42,091 nucleotides of DNA from Lachnospiraceae bacterium (GCA_015057445.1 SVEI01000017.1:1-42091), one strand, 5' to 3'; counted from the stretch's first letter, positions 8,104 to 16,552 are shown. Notes: generated by a model from the sequence alone, not told the origin. Numbers and translations are program-made.

Positions 8104-8775
8104 ATGAGCAAATATAAATACATTTTATTTGATTTAGACGGAACAATTACAGAACCATATTTAGGTATATCCAATGGAATAAAATATGCTTTGAATAAGT
8201 TTGGAATTAAAATGGATGATAAGGAAACCCTTCGCAAATTTATTGGACCCCCACTTAGAGATTCATTTAGAGATTTTTGTGGATTCTCTGAAGAGCAAGC
8301 GGAGGAGGCTACGGCCTACTATAGAGAGTACTATGGTGTAAATGGGTTAGAGGAGAATGAAATTATGCCCGGTATGGATGATGCCTTAAGGCTACTTTAT
8401 GATAAGGGATATAAGCTTTATCTTGCAACCTCTAAGCCTGAGAAATATGCTAAGATAATATTAGATAATTTAGGCTTGTTAGAATACTTTGATATAGCCG
8501 CTGGAGCAAGCTTTGATGGTACTAGAGATAAGAAGGAGCTGGTTATAGAATATTTGCTGGGACAAATTAAGGAAAAGTATGATGATTTTACTATAGAACA
8601 AGCTATTATGGTGGGAGACAGACATTTTGATATCCATGGAGCGAAATATTTTGATATGGATAGTATAGGAGTTACCTTTGGCTATGGTGATTACAAAGAA
8701 TTAAATAATGCAGGCGCAACTTATGTAGTTGATGAGGCTATGGGTATTGTAGATGTGGTTGAAATAACCTTATAA
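8104..8775 (+). CDS. HAD-superfamily hydrolase, phosphoglycolate phosphatase-like
   Basis: A 223-residue HAD hydrolase of subfamily IA, close to Gph/PpaX. Motif I is FDLDGTIT (nucleophile Asp, near residue 10), motif II LATSKP, motif III is provided by the RDKKELV region, and motif IV is MVGDRHFDIHGAK. Residues about 15-85 form the helical cap (type C1). Members remove phosphate from small molecules such as phosphoglycolate or pyrophosphate; the substrate cannot be chosen from sequence. An upstream in-frame start at 8041 exists, but ATG 8104 has AAGGAG at 8094-8099 and begins at the usual position before motif I. Confidence 0.88.
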   Translation: MSKYKYILFDLDGTITEPYLGISNGIKYALNKFGIKMDDKETLRKFIGPPLRDSFRDFCGFSEEQAEEATAYYREYYGVNGLEENEIMPGMDDALRLLYDKGYKLYLATSKPEKYAKIILDNLGLLEYFDIAAGASFDGTRDKKELVIEYLLGQIKEKYDDFTIEQAIMVGDRHFDIHGAKYFDMDSIGVTFGYGDYKELNNAGATYVVDEAMGIVDVVEITL

Positions 8776-8836
8776 TTATTTGGCTTTTAAAAAATATATG
8801 TATATATCACAAAAGTATATGTAATAAGGTGGAAAT

Positions 8837-9010
8837 ATGGAGTTTGAAGTAGGACAGGTTATAAAATTAAAAAAAGGTCATCCTTGTGGTGGCAACAGCT
8901 GGGAGATTCTTCGTGTAGGTATGGATTTTAAATTGAAATGCACTAACTGTGGACATATGATTATGGTTGCCCGTAAGCTTGTGGAGAAGAATTTCAGGGA
9001 ATTATTGTAA
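8837..9010 (+). CDS. DUF951 family small protein
   Basis: A 57-residue protein starting at ATG 8837. It shows the DUF951 pattern clearly: KLKKGHPCGGNSWEILRVG, then DFKLKCTNCGHMIMVARKLVE. One Cys follows the HP motif and two form a CxxC-like pair (CTNC), suggesting a small metal-binding or RNA-binding fold. DUF951 is widespread in Firmicutes and often lies near chromosome-segregation or translation GTPase genes; its role is unknown. Here it follows the HAD gene by 61 bases and is closed by a terminator. Confidence 0.88.
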   Translation: MEFEVGQVIKLKKGHPCGGNSWEILRVGMDFKLKCTNCGHMIMVARKLVEKNFRELL

Positions 9011-9041
9011 AAATGCACAAAAAGGTATAGTGCTTTTTTTA
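9011..9041 (+). terminator. Short terminator after the DUF951 gene
   Basis: GCAC (9015-9018) and GTGC (9030-9033) form a small stem inside A-rich and T-rich flanks that extend the pairing, followed by eight T. The core is short, but position and T-run fit a terminator. Confidence 0.6.
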
Positions 9042-9226
9042 TTAAACTAACGAAAAATATTTTTCTGCTTGAAACTGCTTACAAAATGCAAAGAATTTTG
9101 ATAGTATATTATATAGTGAGAGATTCGGTTGAAAATAAGATTGAAATCATTTGGACGCACTTGTTGAAGAATGGTTTTAATTTTTTTTCAAAAGTTTTTA
9201 TCCAACAATAACTTAGGAGGGAGAAG

Positions 9227-9727
9227 ATGTTTGACGTAGGTGAATACATAGTATATGGCCAGAACGGTATATGTAGGATAGAAGACATTACCCATCCTGA
9301 TATTTCCGGTTATGACGATAATAGATTGTATTATGTTCTGGTTCCGGAAAGGTCTAGAGAGAGTAGATTGTTTTGTCCTACAGATAACACAAAGGTCGTT
9401 CTAAGGAAAATCGTGACTGCCGAGGAAGCTATGGATGCTATCGATGAGGCAGAGAATATGGAGCCACTGAAGGTGGTAAATGACCGTATGAGAGATGAGT
9501 GCTATAAGAATGTGATGAAAAGCTGCGAGCTAAAGCAGTGGCTTCAGATCATTAAGACCCTTCTGATCAGGAAGAAGGAGAGAGAGGCAGCAGGTAAGAA
9601 GATTACTGCCACAGATGAAAGATATTTGAATGCAGCACAAGAGGTTCTTTTTACGGAGGTAGCTATTGCTACAGGCAAGAACAAGGACGAGGTCAAGAAT
9701 CTTGTTCTAAGTGCGGTAAGTGCTTAA
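9227..9727 (+). CDS. CarD-like transcriptional regulator
   Basis: A 166-residue CarD/CdnL/TRCF-type protein. Residues 1-60 (FDVGEYIVYGQNGICRIEDI through YYVLVPERS, then SRLFCPTD) form the RNA-polymerase-interacting domain that contacts the beta subunit; residues 70-160 are the helical C-terminal domain that stabilises the open promoter complex in this family. It starts at ATG 9227 behind GGAGGGAG. It stands alone between terminators, with an AT-rich upstream region of about 190 bases (9042-9226) holding possible -10 hexamers near 9102-9115 but no convincing full promoter. It is directly upstream of the hydrogenase operon but separated by a strong terminator, so a functional link is unproven. 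Confidence 0.88.
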   Translation: MFDVGEYIVYGQNGICRIEDITHPDISGYDDNRLYYVLVPERSRESRLFCPTDNTKVVLRKIVTAEEAMDAIDEAENMEPLKVVNDRMRDECYKNVMKSCELKQWLQIIKTLLIRKKEREAAGKKITATDERYLNAAQEVLFTEVAIATGKNKDEVKNLVLSAVSA

Positions 9728-9760
9728 TATGAATACTTGTTTTCGGTGATTGATAAGAAG

Positions 9761-9811
9761 AAAGAAAAAGTCACAGATGTGGTTAAAAAACATGTCTGTG
9801 GCTTTTTCTTG
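9761..9811 (+). terminator. Strong terminator between carD-like gene and hyd operon
   Basis: AAGAAAAAGTCACAGA (9762-9777) pairs with TCTGTGGCTTTTTCTT (9795-9810), one G-U, with A-rich left and T-rich right arms. It lies inside the longest possible frame of the next gene, which shows that hydC must start later than 9737. Confidence 0.9.
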
Positions 9812-9854
9812 TTGGAAAAATTTAGCTTAAGTAGTATAATTGATATGGATCAAT
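9812..9854 (+). promoter_or_regulatory. hyd operon promoter with an FNR-type box
   Basis: TTGGAA (9812-9817), 17 bases, TATAAT (9835-9840). Bases 9840-9853 read TTGATATGGATCAA, a perfect match to the TTGAT-N4-ATCAA consensus of the CRP/FNR family, extended by one base pair to ATTGAT-N4-ATCAAT (9839-9854). The box overlaps the end of the -10 and the expected start site, a position expected for repression. Confidence 0.65.
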
Positions 9855-9886
9855 ATGCATTAATAATATATACAAGGAGGATGGTT

Positions 9887-10363
9887 ATGCTAGAACAATC
9901 TTATTATGATAAGGCTGACGAGATAATAGGACAGTATGGTACAGAGAGTCGATGGCTTATTCCTATTATTCAGGATGTTCAGGCAGAGTACAGATATTTG
10001 CCACCAGAACTGCTTAGCTATATAGTTACTAAGCTTAATATCACGGAGGCAAAGGCTTACAGTGTTGCTACTTTTTATGAGAATTTTTCTTTTGAGCAAA
10101 AAGGTAAGTATGTGATAAAGGTATGCGATGGAACAGCATGTCATGTTAGAAAATCAACAGGTATTTTGGAAAGATTATATAAGGAATTAGGACTTGAAAA
10201 AGGCAAGCACACCACAGATGATATGATGTTTACCGTAGAGACAGTATCATGTCTTGGAGCATGTGGTCTTGCACCCGTTCTCACTGTCAATGACGAGGTA
10301 CATGCAGCTATGACACCTGATAAGGTGACAGAGCTAATCAAAGAATTGAGAGGTGAGGGCTAA
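9887..10363 (+). CDS. hydC: Hydrogenase subunit HydC (NuoE-like [2Fe-2S])
   Basis: A 158-residue thioredoxin-fold [2Fe-2S] protein of the NuoE/HydC family, the small electron-transfer subunit of multimeric NAD-linked [FeFe] hydrogenases. Cluster ligands are Cys80 and Cys85 (CDGTAC) and Cys122 and Cys126 (CLGAC). Residues 20-70 are the helical N-terminal part (LIPIIQDVQAEYRYLPPE, SVATFYENF) typical of NuoE. I chose ATG 9887 because AAGGAGG (9874-9880) lies 6 bases upstream; ATG 9881 is too close and longer versions run through a terminator. Its stop overlaps the hydB start (TAATG), indicating coupled translation. Confidence 0.93.
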   Translation: MLEQSYYDKADEIIGQYGTESRWLIPIIQDVQAEYRYLPPELLSYIVTKLNITEAKAYSVATFYENFSFEQKGKYVIKVCDGTACHVRKSTGILERLYKELGLEKGKHTTDDMMFTVETVSCLGACGLAPVLTVNDEVHAAMTPDKVTELIKELRGEG

Positions 10364-12300
10364 TGAGATTAAATAATAGAGAAGATTTGATTCGCGCTCG
10401 TAAAGAGGCAAAGGCTGCTATGGAACAGGAGAAGTTTAGAATTCTCATCTGCGCTGGTACAGGCTGTTTGGCTGGCGGCTCAGCTAAGATATATGAAAAG
10501 TTAAAGGCTCTTGTTGATGGTAATCCAAATGTTGAAGTGGAATTTGGTGCTGGTGTAGCACATGGACCTAATGGTGAGTGTCCTAGTGCACAGATAGCTG
10601 CTTCTGTGACTGAGGATAAGACAAGCGCAGCAGGTGGAGTTAAAAAGAGTGGTTGTCATGGATTCTGTGAGATGGGACCACTTGTTAGAATTGAGCCTTA
10701 CAACTTCCTTTATACAAAGGTTAAGGAAGAGGATTGTGAAGAAATATATGAGAAAACCATCTTAAATGGAGAGCCAGTAGAGAGACTGCTTTATGAGATG
10801 GATGGTGTAAAGTACAAGACTCAGGAGGAGATTCCTTTTTATGCAAAGCAGACCAGACTTGTACTTAAAAACTGTGGACATATAGATGCAGAGCATATTA
10901 ATGAGTACCTTGCAGTAGGTGGATATGAAGCCCTAGAGAAGGCACTTTTTGATATGACTCAGGATGAAATTATTAATGAAATTTATGACTCAGAGCTTCG
11001 TGGTCGTGGAGGCGGTGGTTTCCAGACTGGATATAAGTGGAAGCAGGTAGCACGTCAGGCAGAGAAGATCCGTTACGTGGTATGTAATGGTGATGAGGGA
11101 GACCCAGGTGCATTTATGGACCGTTCTGTTATGGAGGGTGACCCACATAAGATGATAGAGGGTATGATAATTGCCGGATATGCAGTTGGAGCTCAGGAGG
11201 GATATATCTACGTTAGAGCAGAGTATCCACTGGCAATTAGCAGACTTAAGATAGCAATAGCTCAGGCTGAAGAGGCAGGTCTGCTTGGGGATAACATTTT
11301 AGGTTCAGGCTACAGCTTTAAGCTTCACATAAACCGTGGTGCAGGTGCCTTCGTATGTGGTGAGGGTTCAGCTCTTACAGCATCTATCGAGGGTGAACGA
11401 GGAATGCCTAGAACTAAACCACCTAGAACAGTTGAACAGGGACTTTTTGGTAAGCCAACAGTTCTTAACAATGTTGAGACTTATGCCAATGTCCCTATGA
11501 TTATAGAAAATGGTGCCCAGTGGTACAAGGGTATCGGTACTGAGAAGAGTCCTGGAACCAAGGCATTTGCGGTAACAGGAAGTATCAATAATACAGGACT
11601 TATAGAGGTGCCTATGGGTACAACTCTTAGAGAGATTGTATATGAGATTGGTGGTGGAATTAAGAATGGTAAGGAGTTTAAGGCAGTACAGATAGGTGGA
11701 CCATCAGGCGGTTGTCTTATCGGTACAGACCTTGATTTACCACTTGATTTCGACTCACTTAAGAAGCGAGGAGCTATGATTGGTTCAGGCGGTCTTGTTA
11801 TTATGGACGAGGATACCTGTATGGTAGAGGTCGCAAGATTCTTTATGAACTTTACTCAGAATGAATCCTGCGGAAAATGTATCCCTTGTCGTGAAGGTAC
11901 CAAGCGTATGCTTGAAATATTAGAGGATATAGTTGCAGGAAGAGGTACTATGGAGCAGCTTGATATGCTGGAGGAGCTTGGTATTGCAATTACTGATACA
12001 GCACTTTGTGGTCTGGGCAAGAGTGCAGCACTTCCTGTTCTCAGTACTCTTAGAACCTTTAGAGATGAGTACGAGGAGCACGTATTAGAGAAAAAATGTC
12101 GCACAGGCAACTGCCAGGCACTTAGAACCTACAAGATAGACCATGACAAGTGTAAGGGCTGTTCTAAGTGTGCTAGAAACTGTCCTGTAGGAGCCATAAC
12201 CGGACAGATTAAGAGTCCGTATACTATTGACCCTAGCAAGTGTATTAAGTGTGGCGCTTGTGAGAGCGATTGTCCATTTGGGGCAATAGAAATAGTGTAG
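10363..12300 (+). CDS. hydB: Hydrogenase subunit HydB (NuoF-like flavoprotein)
   Basis: A 645-residue NADH/FMN subunit. Residues 25-115 are a thioredoxin-like [2Fe-2S] domain with Cys30, Cys35, Cys98 and Cys102; about 30 residues are inserted between the two Cys pairs, containing GPNGECPS. The NuoF core follows with the FMN/NADH motifs RGRGGGGFQTGYKW and CNGDEGDPGAFMDR, an SLBB region, and the N3-type [4Fe-4S] site ESCGKCIPCREG plus CGLG. The C-terminus carries two ferredoxin sites, CKGCSKCARNCP and CIKCGACESDCP. This layout is that of HydB from electron-bifurcating or NAD-dependent hydrogenases, which pass electrons among NADH, ferredoxin and the H-cluster subunit. Confidence 0.95.
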   Translation: MRLNNREDLIRARKEAKAAMEQEKFRILICAGTGCLAGGSAKIYEKLKALVDGNPNVEVEFGAGVAHGPNGECPSAQIAASVTEDKTSAAGGVKKSGCHGFCEMGPLVRIEPYNFLYTKVKEEDCEEIYEKTILNGEPVERLLYEMDGVKYKTQEEIPFYAKQTRLVLKNCGHIDAEHINEYLAVGGYEALEKALFDMTQDEIINEIYDSELRGRGGGGFQTGYKWKQVARQAEKIRYVVCNGDEGDPGAFMDRSVMEGDPHKMIEGMIIAGYAVGAQEGYIYVRAEYPLAISRLKIAIAQAEEAGLLGDNILGSGYSFKLHINRGAGAFVCGEGSALTASIEGERGMPRTKPPRTVEQGLFGKPTVLNNVETYANVPMIIENGAQWYKGIGTEKSPGTKAFAVTGSINNTGLIEVPMGTTLREIVYEIGGGIKNGKEFKAVQIGGPSGGCLIGTDLDLPLDFDSLKKRGAMIGSGGLVIMDEDTCMVEVARFFMNFTQNESCGKCIPCREGTKRMLEILEDIVAGRGTMEQLDMLEELGIAITDTALCGLGKSAALPVLSTLRTFRDEYEEHVLEKKCRTGNCQALRTYKIDHDKCKGCSKCARNCPVGAITGQIKSPYTIDPSKCIKCGACESDCPFGAIEIV

Positions 12301-12315
12301 GGAGGTGCTTAAGTA

Positions 12316-14004
12316 ATGGATTATATGACTATAGACGGAAGATGTGTGCCTATAGAGGGTGAGAAGAATATTCTTGCAGTTATTCGTAAGGCTGGCATCG
12401 ATTTACCAACATTTTGTTACCATTCAGAGCTTTCTGTATACGGCGCATGTCGTATGTGTGTTGTTGAAGATGACAGAGGAAGAATCTTTGCTTCATGTTC
12501 AGAGCAGCCACGTGCTGGAATGGTAATTAAGACAAATTCAACTAAGATTAGAAAGTATAGAAAGCTTATTATAGAGCTTCTTCTTGCGTCACATTGTAGA
12601 GACTGTACAGTGTGTACCAGAAATGGAAACTGCGAGCTTCAGAACATTGCATTTAAGGTGGGAATTCATTCAGTAAGATTCCCTAACAACAGAGAGCAGG
12701 TACCGATAGATATCAGTTCTCCATCCATAGTAAGAGATCCTAACAAATGTATTCTCTGCGGTGACTGTGTAAGAACCTGTGATGAGATTCAGGCAGTTGG
12801 TGCCATAGATTTTGCTCACAGAGGTTCTAAGATGGAGGTAACTCCAGCATTTGGCAAGGAGCTTGCTGAAACCGATTGTGTAGGCTGTGGACAGTGTGTA
12901 GTTGCCTGTCCTACAGGTGCAATATCAGTTCGTACAAATGTTACTGATGTATGGCAGGCTATTGAGGACCCTAATATAAGAGTGGTGGCTCAGATAGCAC
13001 CTGCAGTTAGACTTGCAGTGGGTGATAAGTTTGGCTTCCCTAAGGGAACAAACACTATGGGTAAGCTTGTTGCAGCTCTTAGAGTAATGGGCTTTGATAA
13101 GGTATATGATACAAACTTTGCAGCAGACCTTACAGTTGTGGAGGAGTCAAAGGAGTTTGCGGAAAGATTGGAGAGGAATGAGAATCTTCCATTATTTACT
13201 TCCTGCTGTCCAGGTTGGGTTAAGTTCTGTGAGACTAAGTATCCTGAATTTGCAGGCAATATTTCCACATGTCGTTCTCCGCAGGGAATGTTCTCGGCAG
13301 TAGTAAAGGAGTACTTTGCTAAGCAGGATGCTGAGGATGGCAAGAAGACATTTGTGGTTTCAATTATGCCTTGTACAGCTAAGAAGGGTGAGATAGAAAG
13401 ACCAGATAACTTTACAGATGGCAGACAGGATACCGATAAGGTACTTACTACAGTAGAGATAATCAGAATGATTCGTCAGGCGGGTATTAAGTTTGACGAG
13501 ATAGAAAGTGAGGCACCAGATATGCCATTTGGTATAGCATCAGGTGCAGCCTCAATCTTCGGTGTAACAGGTGGTGTTACTGAAGCAGTACTTAGACATG
13601 TATCTGCCCAAAAGGGACATCAGGTCATATCACAGCTTAGCTTCTCAGGTGTACGTGGTGACGAGGGTATCAAGGAAACTAGCGTTATGCTTGGTGATAG
13701 AGAAGTAAAGATTGCAGTGGTAAATGGTCTTGGCAATGCTGACAAGCTTCTTAAGGCCATAAAGGCCGGCGAGGCACACTACGACTTCGTAGAGGTAATG
13801 GCTTGTAGACGAGGCTGTATCGCAGGTGGTGGTCAGCCACTTCCTATAGGACCAAGAACTAGAGCTTCACGTGCCGAGGGAATATATGCGGTGGATAGAG
13901 AGTCACTTATTAGATTTACTGAAGATAATCCACTTCTTAATCAGACTTATCAGGATGTGATTGCTGGTAAGGAGCATAAGTTGCTTCATAGAAGTGGGCA
14001 TTAA
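12316..14004 (+). CDS. hydA: [FeFe] hydrogenase catalytic subunit HydA
   Basis: A 562-residue catalytic subunit for reversible H2 production. The N-terminus holds a [2Fe-2S] domain (FCYHSELSVYGACRMC), a His/Cys [4Fe-4S] site (HCRDCTVCTRNGNC), and two ferredoxin-type [4Fe-4S] sites (CILCGDCVRTC, CVGCGQCVVACP). All three H-cluster signatures are intact: TSCCPGW (residues 295-301), MPCTAKKGE (351-359) and EVMACRRGCIAGGGQP (from 493), including Cys298, Cys353, Cys497 and Cys501. With HydB and HydC it would form a soluble HydABC complex (group A3), in fermentative Clostridia usually reoxidising ferredoxin and NADH together. Its start follows GGAGGTG at 12301-12307. No maturases (HydE, F, G) lie in the window. 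Confidence 0.96.
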   Translation: MDYMTIDGRCVPIEGEKNILAVIRKAGIDLPTFCYHSELSVYGACRMCVVEDDRGRIFASCSEQPRAGMVIKTNSTKIRKYRKLIIELLLASHCRDCTVCTRNGNCELQNIAFKVGIHSVRFPNNREQVPIDISSPSIVRDPNKCILCGDCVRTCDEIQAVGAIDFAHRGSKMEVTPAFGKELAETDCVGCGQCVVACPTGAISVRTNVTDVWQAIEDPNIRVVAQIAPAVRLAVGDKFGFPKGTNTMGKLVAALRVMGFDKVYDTNFAADLTVVEESKEFAERLERNENLPLFTSCCPGWVKFCETKYPEFAGNISTCRSPQGMFSAVVKEYFAKQDAEDGKKTFVVSIMPCTAKKGEIERPDNFTDGRQDTDKVLTTVEIIRMIRQAGIKFDEIESEAPDMPFGIASGAASIFGVTGGVTEAVLRHVSAQKGHQVISQLSFSGVRGDEGIKETSVMLGDREVKIAVVNGLGNADKLLKAIKAGEAHYDFVEVMACRRGCIAGGGQPLPIGPRTRASRAEGIYAVDRESLIRFTEDNPLLNQTYQDVIAGKEHKLLHRSGH

Positions 14005-14012
14005 AATAGTAG

Positions 14013-14151
14013 TATACATATAAAGAGGGCGTTGGAATATACTTTAATCCGGCCGCGACAGGGTAATGCGCAGCTGACCGTTTTAAGTGTCAGCGAAGCA
14101 TTATCCCTAGGCAGGCCGGCCAAGGAAGTATATTTTTACGCCCTCTATGTA
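14013..14151. ncRNA. Long nested hairpin of unknown function (candidate structured RNA)
   Basis: This 155-base gap between convergent genes holds five nested stems: AGAGGGCGT/ACGCCCTCT (14024-14032, 14138-14146), AATATACTT/AAGTATATT (14036-14044, 14126-14134), CCGGCC/GGCCGG (14049-14054, 14114-14119), AGGGTAATGC/GCATTATCCCT (14060-14069, 14098-14108, one bulge) and GCTGAC/GTCAGC (14073-14078, 14089-14094). Together they make a rod of about 123 bases, more GC-rich than its surroundings. It may be a bidirectional terminator, but the multi-stem, asymmetric-loop design and lack of long T-runs are closer to a structured RNA or a palindromic mobile element. The strand cannot be decided. I recognise no known family. 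Confidence 0.5.
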
Positions 14152-14159
14152 TGTATATA

Positions 14160-15407
14160 TTATATTAAGTACCACACTATTGAAAGTACTGTGCTTGTAA
14201 GTCCGATTAAAGCCTCGTAAGGTATAAGCTTCATACGGTCGCTTATGCTCATCTTTACAGCGCCACCTGTTGCATGGAAGAAGGAACCGTGTGGAAGTGA
14301 GTCAACTACAGTTGCACCTGCGTGAACCATAGCAGCTGCTGATAATGCAGGTACGCCTTGGGCTATAAGTGTTCCACCAAAGGTCTGTGATGCAATTGTA
14401 GTTCCTGCTGTAGTAGAAGCAGAAGCCGCAGCCATAAGTATACCTGATAAAGGAGCAAGCACGAATGCTGGAAGGTTCATTGCATCAATAAGATTGATTA
14501 CATCATACTGAAGAGCAGAAGCCTTAATGATGCCTGCGATTGTACCTGTACCGATTAAGAGGATTGAAACTCCGATTACCTTGCTAAGTCCAAACTCAGT
14601 AATTTGAATAGTGTTCTTCAGGTTTCCTGTTACTAATACACACACTAAACCACCTACAGGAAGTGCGATTAATGGGTCAATGCTGATGTCACATATTGGA
14701 CGAAGTGCAAGTAAGATAATAACAACAAGTGGTCCTGCGAAAGCTGCCCAGAAGTTTGGAAGCTTTTCTTTGTCTCTTGATTCTTCCTCTGGAATTACAT
14801 CCTTGCCCTTCTTTGAAAGCAATGTAGCAAGTAATACAGTTACTATAAGAGCGCCAATTGCTGGAAGTGCATTTTCCATCATAAGAGCTGTTAAATCCAC
14901 CTGAAATGCCTCTGATGCTGCAATGGTATTTGGGTTAGGAGAGAGGATGTTTCCAGCCTTACCACCACCAATCATAGCGAGAAGAATGCTGCTGTTAGTA
15001 AGTCCAACCTTTCTTCCAATAGCGATTGCAATAGGAGCTACAGTTATAACAGAGATATCTACAAAAACTCCAACAGCACAAATTACCATAGTTGCGATGC
15101 TGATAGCGAAAAGAGCACGCTTCTCACCAAGCTTAGATACGATGGTTTCAGCAATTTTTTCTGCTGAGCCTGTTTTAATAAGTGCACCAGCCAGAATACC
15201 TGAAGTCATAATTCTAAGAACTGAAGACATCATGCTTGATGCTCCGCTTACCATAGTGCTAACTGTTGTCTCAAGTCCGCCACCACCGATAAGACCACCG
15301 ATGAGAGCTCCTAATATTAAGCTGTATGCTGGAGAAACCTTTTTAATAATAAGTACAATTGCGATTACTAATCCTACGATTGCACCTAATGTTGTAAATT
15401 CGTACAT
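14160..15407 (-). CDS. GntP-family permease, probably glycerate uptake
   Basis: A 415-residue inner-membrane transporter with about 12 to 14 hydrophobic segments and the GntP/gluconate:H+ symporter pattern, for instance GGGKAGNILSPNPNTIAASEAF near the middle and the small-residue-rich AAASASTTAGTTIASQTFGG followed by VHAGATVVDSLPHGSFFHATGG near the C-terminus. GntP members carry gluconate, glycerate and related acids. It lies two bases after the glycerate kinase gene on the same strand, and a CdaR-type activator is divergent from them, so D-glycerate or a related sugar acid is the likely substrate. Upstream of ATG 15407 is AAAGGAG, overlapping the kinase stop. Confidence 0.88.
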   Translation of the reverse strand: MYEFTTLGAIVGLVIAIVLIIKKVSPAYSLILGALIGGLIGGGGLETTVSTMVSGASSMMSSVLRIMTSGILAGALIKTGSAEKIAETIVSKLGEKRALFAISIATMVICAVGVFVDISVITVAPIAIAIGRKVGLTNSSILLAMIGGGKAGNILSPNPNTIAASEAFQVDLTALMMENALPAIGALIVTVLLATLLSKKGKDVIPEEESRDKEKLPNFWAAFAGPLVVIILLALRPICDISIDPLIALPVGGLVCVLVTGNLKNTIQITEFGLSKVIGVSILLIGTGTIAGIIKASALQYDVINLIDAMNLPAFVLAPLSGILMAAASASTTAGTTIASQTFGGTLIAQGVPALSAAAMVHAGATVVDSLPHGSFFHATGGAVKMSISDRMKLIPYEALIGLTSTVLSIVWYLI

Positions 15408-15409
15408 AA

Positions 15410-16552
15410 TTAAACTCCTTTCACATTAATTAATCTAAATACCTGTTCTACAGTTGTTTCCATATTATCTCTTGCCACAGCAGGAGTCATAGCCTCCTGT
15501 AATGTTTGAATTCTTCTAAGTATTGGGAAGAATGCGTCTATACCGTGCTCGTTACAAGCAGTTGCATCTGGTGTTACTGCACCTGCGAAGGCAAGAACAG
15601 TTTTATCATATTTCTTTGCAATATTTGCTACACCTATAGGAGCCTTGCCAAATACTGTCTGTCCGTCTAGTCTGCCTTCTCCTGTAACTACTATATCAGC
15701 ATCATTAACATAGCTTTCCAGCTTTGTTTCTTCTAAGATAATCTTAATTCCTGACTCTAACACTGCATTTGTGTAGGCTAAGAATGCGAAGCCTAAACCG
15801 CCTGCAGCTCCTGTTCCTGGGTGTTTAGCATTTGCTTTACCAAACTTTTCAGAGGTAAGCTTAGCATAGTAAGCAAGCCACTTGTCCATCTGGATAATCA
15901 TAGCTCCGTCAGCCCCCTTCTGTGGTCCGAATACAGCGCTACATCCAAGCTCTCCACACAGTGGATTTGTTACATCACAAGCTACTCTGAATGAACATTC
16001 CTTAAGCTCTGGAATCACATTGTCATCTGTAATTGTCTCAATTTCCTTAAGTCCCTTTGCACCAAATGGAACCTGGTTTCCGTCCTTATCCAGCATTCCA
16101 TAGCCAAGTGCCTGAAGCATTCCGATTCCACCGTCGTTGGTTGCACTTCCACCTATTCCTACGATAAAGTGGCGACAGCCCTTGGCGATGGCATCCTTTA
16201 TTACTTCACCGACACCATAGGTTGTTGTGTGAAGAGGATTTCTATCTGCGTCTGGAACTAATGTAATTCCGGCAGCACCTGACATTTCAACAATTGCTGT
16301 CTTGCTTTCTTCTAAGATTCCGTATACACAGTCCACCTTTTCTCCTAAAGGTCCTGTAACTTTAACAGTTTCTAACTTTCCACCCATTCCAAGTGCAAGC
16401 GCTTCTACAGTGCCTTCTCCGCCATCAGCCAGGGGTCTTACGCAAACCTCAGCATCTGGAATTGCTTTTAATATACCGTTTTTGATTGCATCTCCTGCTT
16501 CGAGAGAAGATAGGCTTCCCTTTAATGAGTCAATTGCTACTACTACTTTCAT
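15410..16552 (-). CDS. Glycerate kinase, GarK/GlxK type
   Basis: A 380-residue type I glycerate kinase that phosphorylates D-glycerate, most often to 2-phosphoglycerate in this family. Recognisable parts are the N-terminal VVVAIDSLKGSLSSLEAG, VRPLADGGEGTVEAL, the glycine-rich FIVGIGGSATNDGGIGMLQALG, VACDVTNPLCGE, GAAGGLGFAFLA and VVTGEGRLDGQTVFGKAP near residue 290, with normal family length. It starts at ATG 16552-16550 behind AGGAGG on the minus strand. With the GntP permease it makes a two-gene uptake and phosphorylation operon feeding lower glycolysis, likely switched on by the divergent CdaR-type activator. Confidence 0.93.
   Translation of the reverse strand: MKVVVAIDSLKGSLSSLEAGDAIKNGILKAIPDAEVCVRPLADGGEGTVEALALGMGGKLETVKVTGPLGEKVDCVYGILEESKTAIVEMSGAAGITLVPDADRNPLHTTTYGVGEVIKDAIAKGCRHFIVGIGGSATNDGGIGMLQALGYGMLDKDGNQVPFGAKGLKEIETITDDNVIPELKECSFRVACDVTNPLCGELGCSAVFGPQKGADGAMIIQMDKWLAYYAKLTSEKFGKANAKHPGTGAAGGLGFAFLAYTNAVLESGIKIILEETKLESYVNDADIVVTGEGRLDGQTVFGKAPIGVANIAKKYDKTVLAFAGAVTPDATACNEHGIDAFFPILRRIQTLQEAMTPAVARDNMETTVEQVFRLINVKGV

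Noticed and set aside
9812-9854. Rex operator at the hyd promoter
   Set aside because: Rex sites follow TTGTGA-N6-TCACAA; the half-sites here are TTGAT/ATCAA, fitting CRP/FNR instead.
9737-9886. N-terminal extension of HydC (50 extra residues)
   Set aside because: This stretch contains a strong terminator, the hyd promoter and the FNR-type box; the ribosome site AAGGAGG fits ATG 9887 and the family's normal start.
14024-14146. Integron attC site, retron RNA or SRP RNA
   Set aside because: No attC-type core sites, reverse transcriptase, integrase or SRP Alu/GNAR-type motifs were seen near it.
14032-14220. 62-residue frame after hydA
   Set aside because: It lies within the nested hairpin and the end of the opposing permease gene, starts without a ribosome site, and resembles no protein.
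14611-16103. Plus-strand frames opposite the permease and kinase genes
   Set aside because: They are shadows of long minus-strand genes with clear family motifs, and have no ribosome sites.
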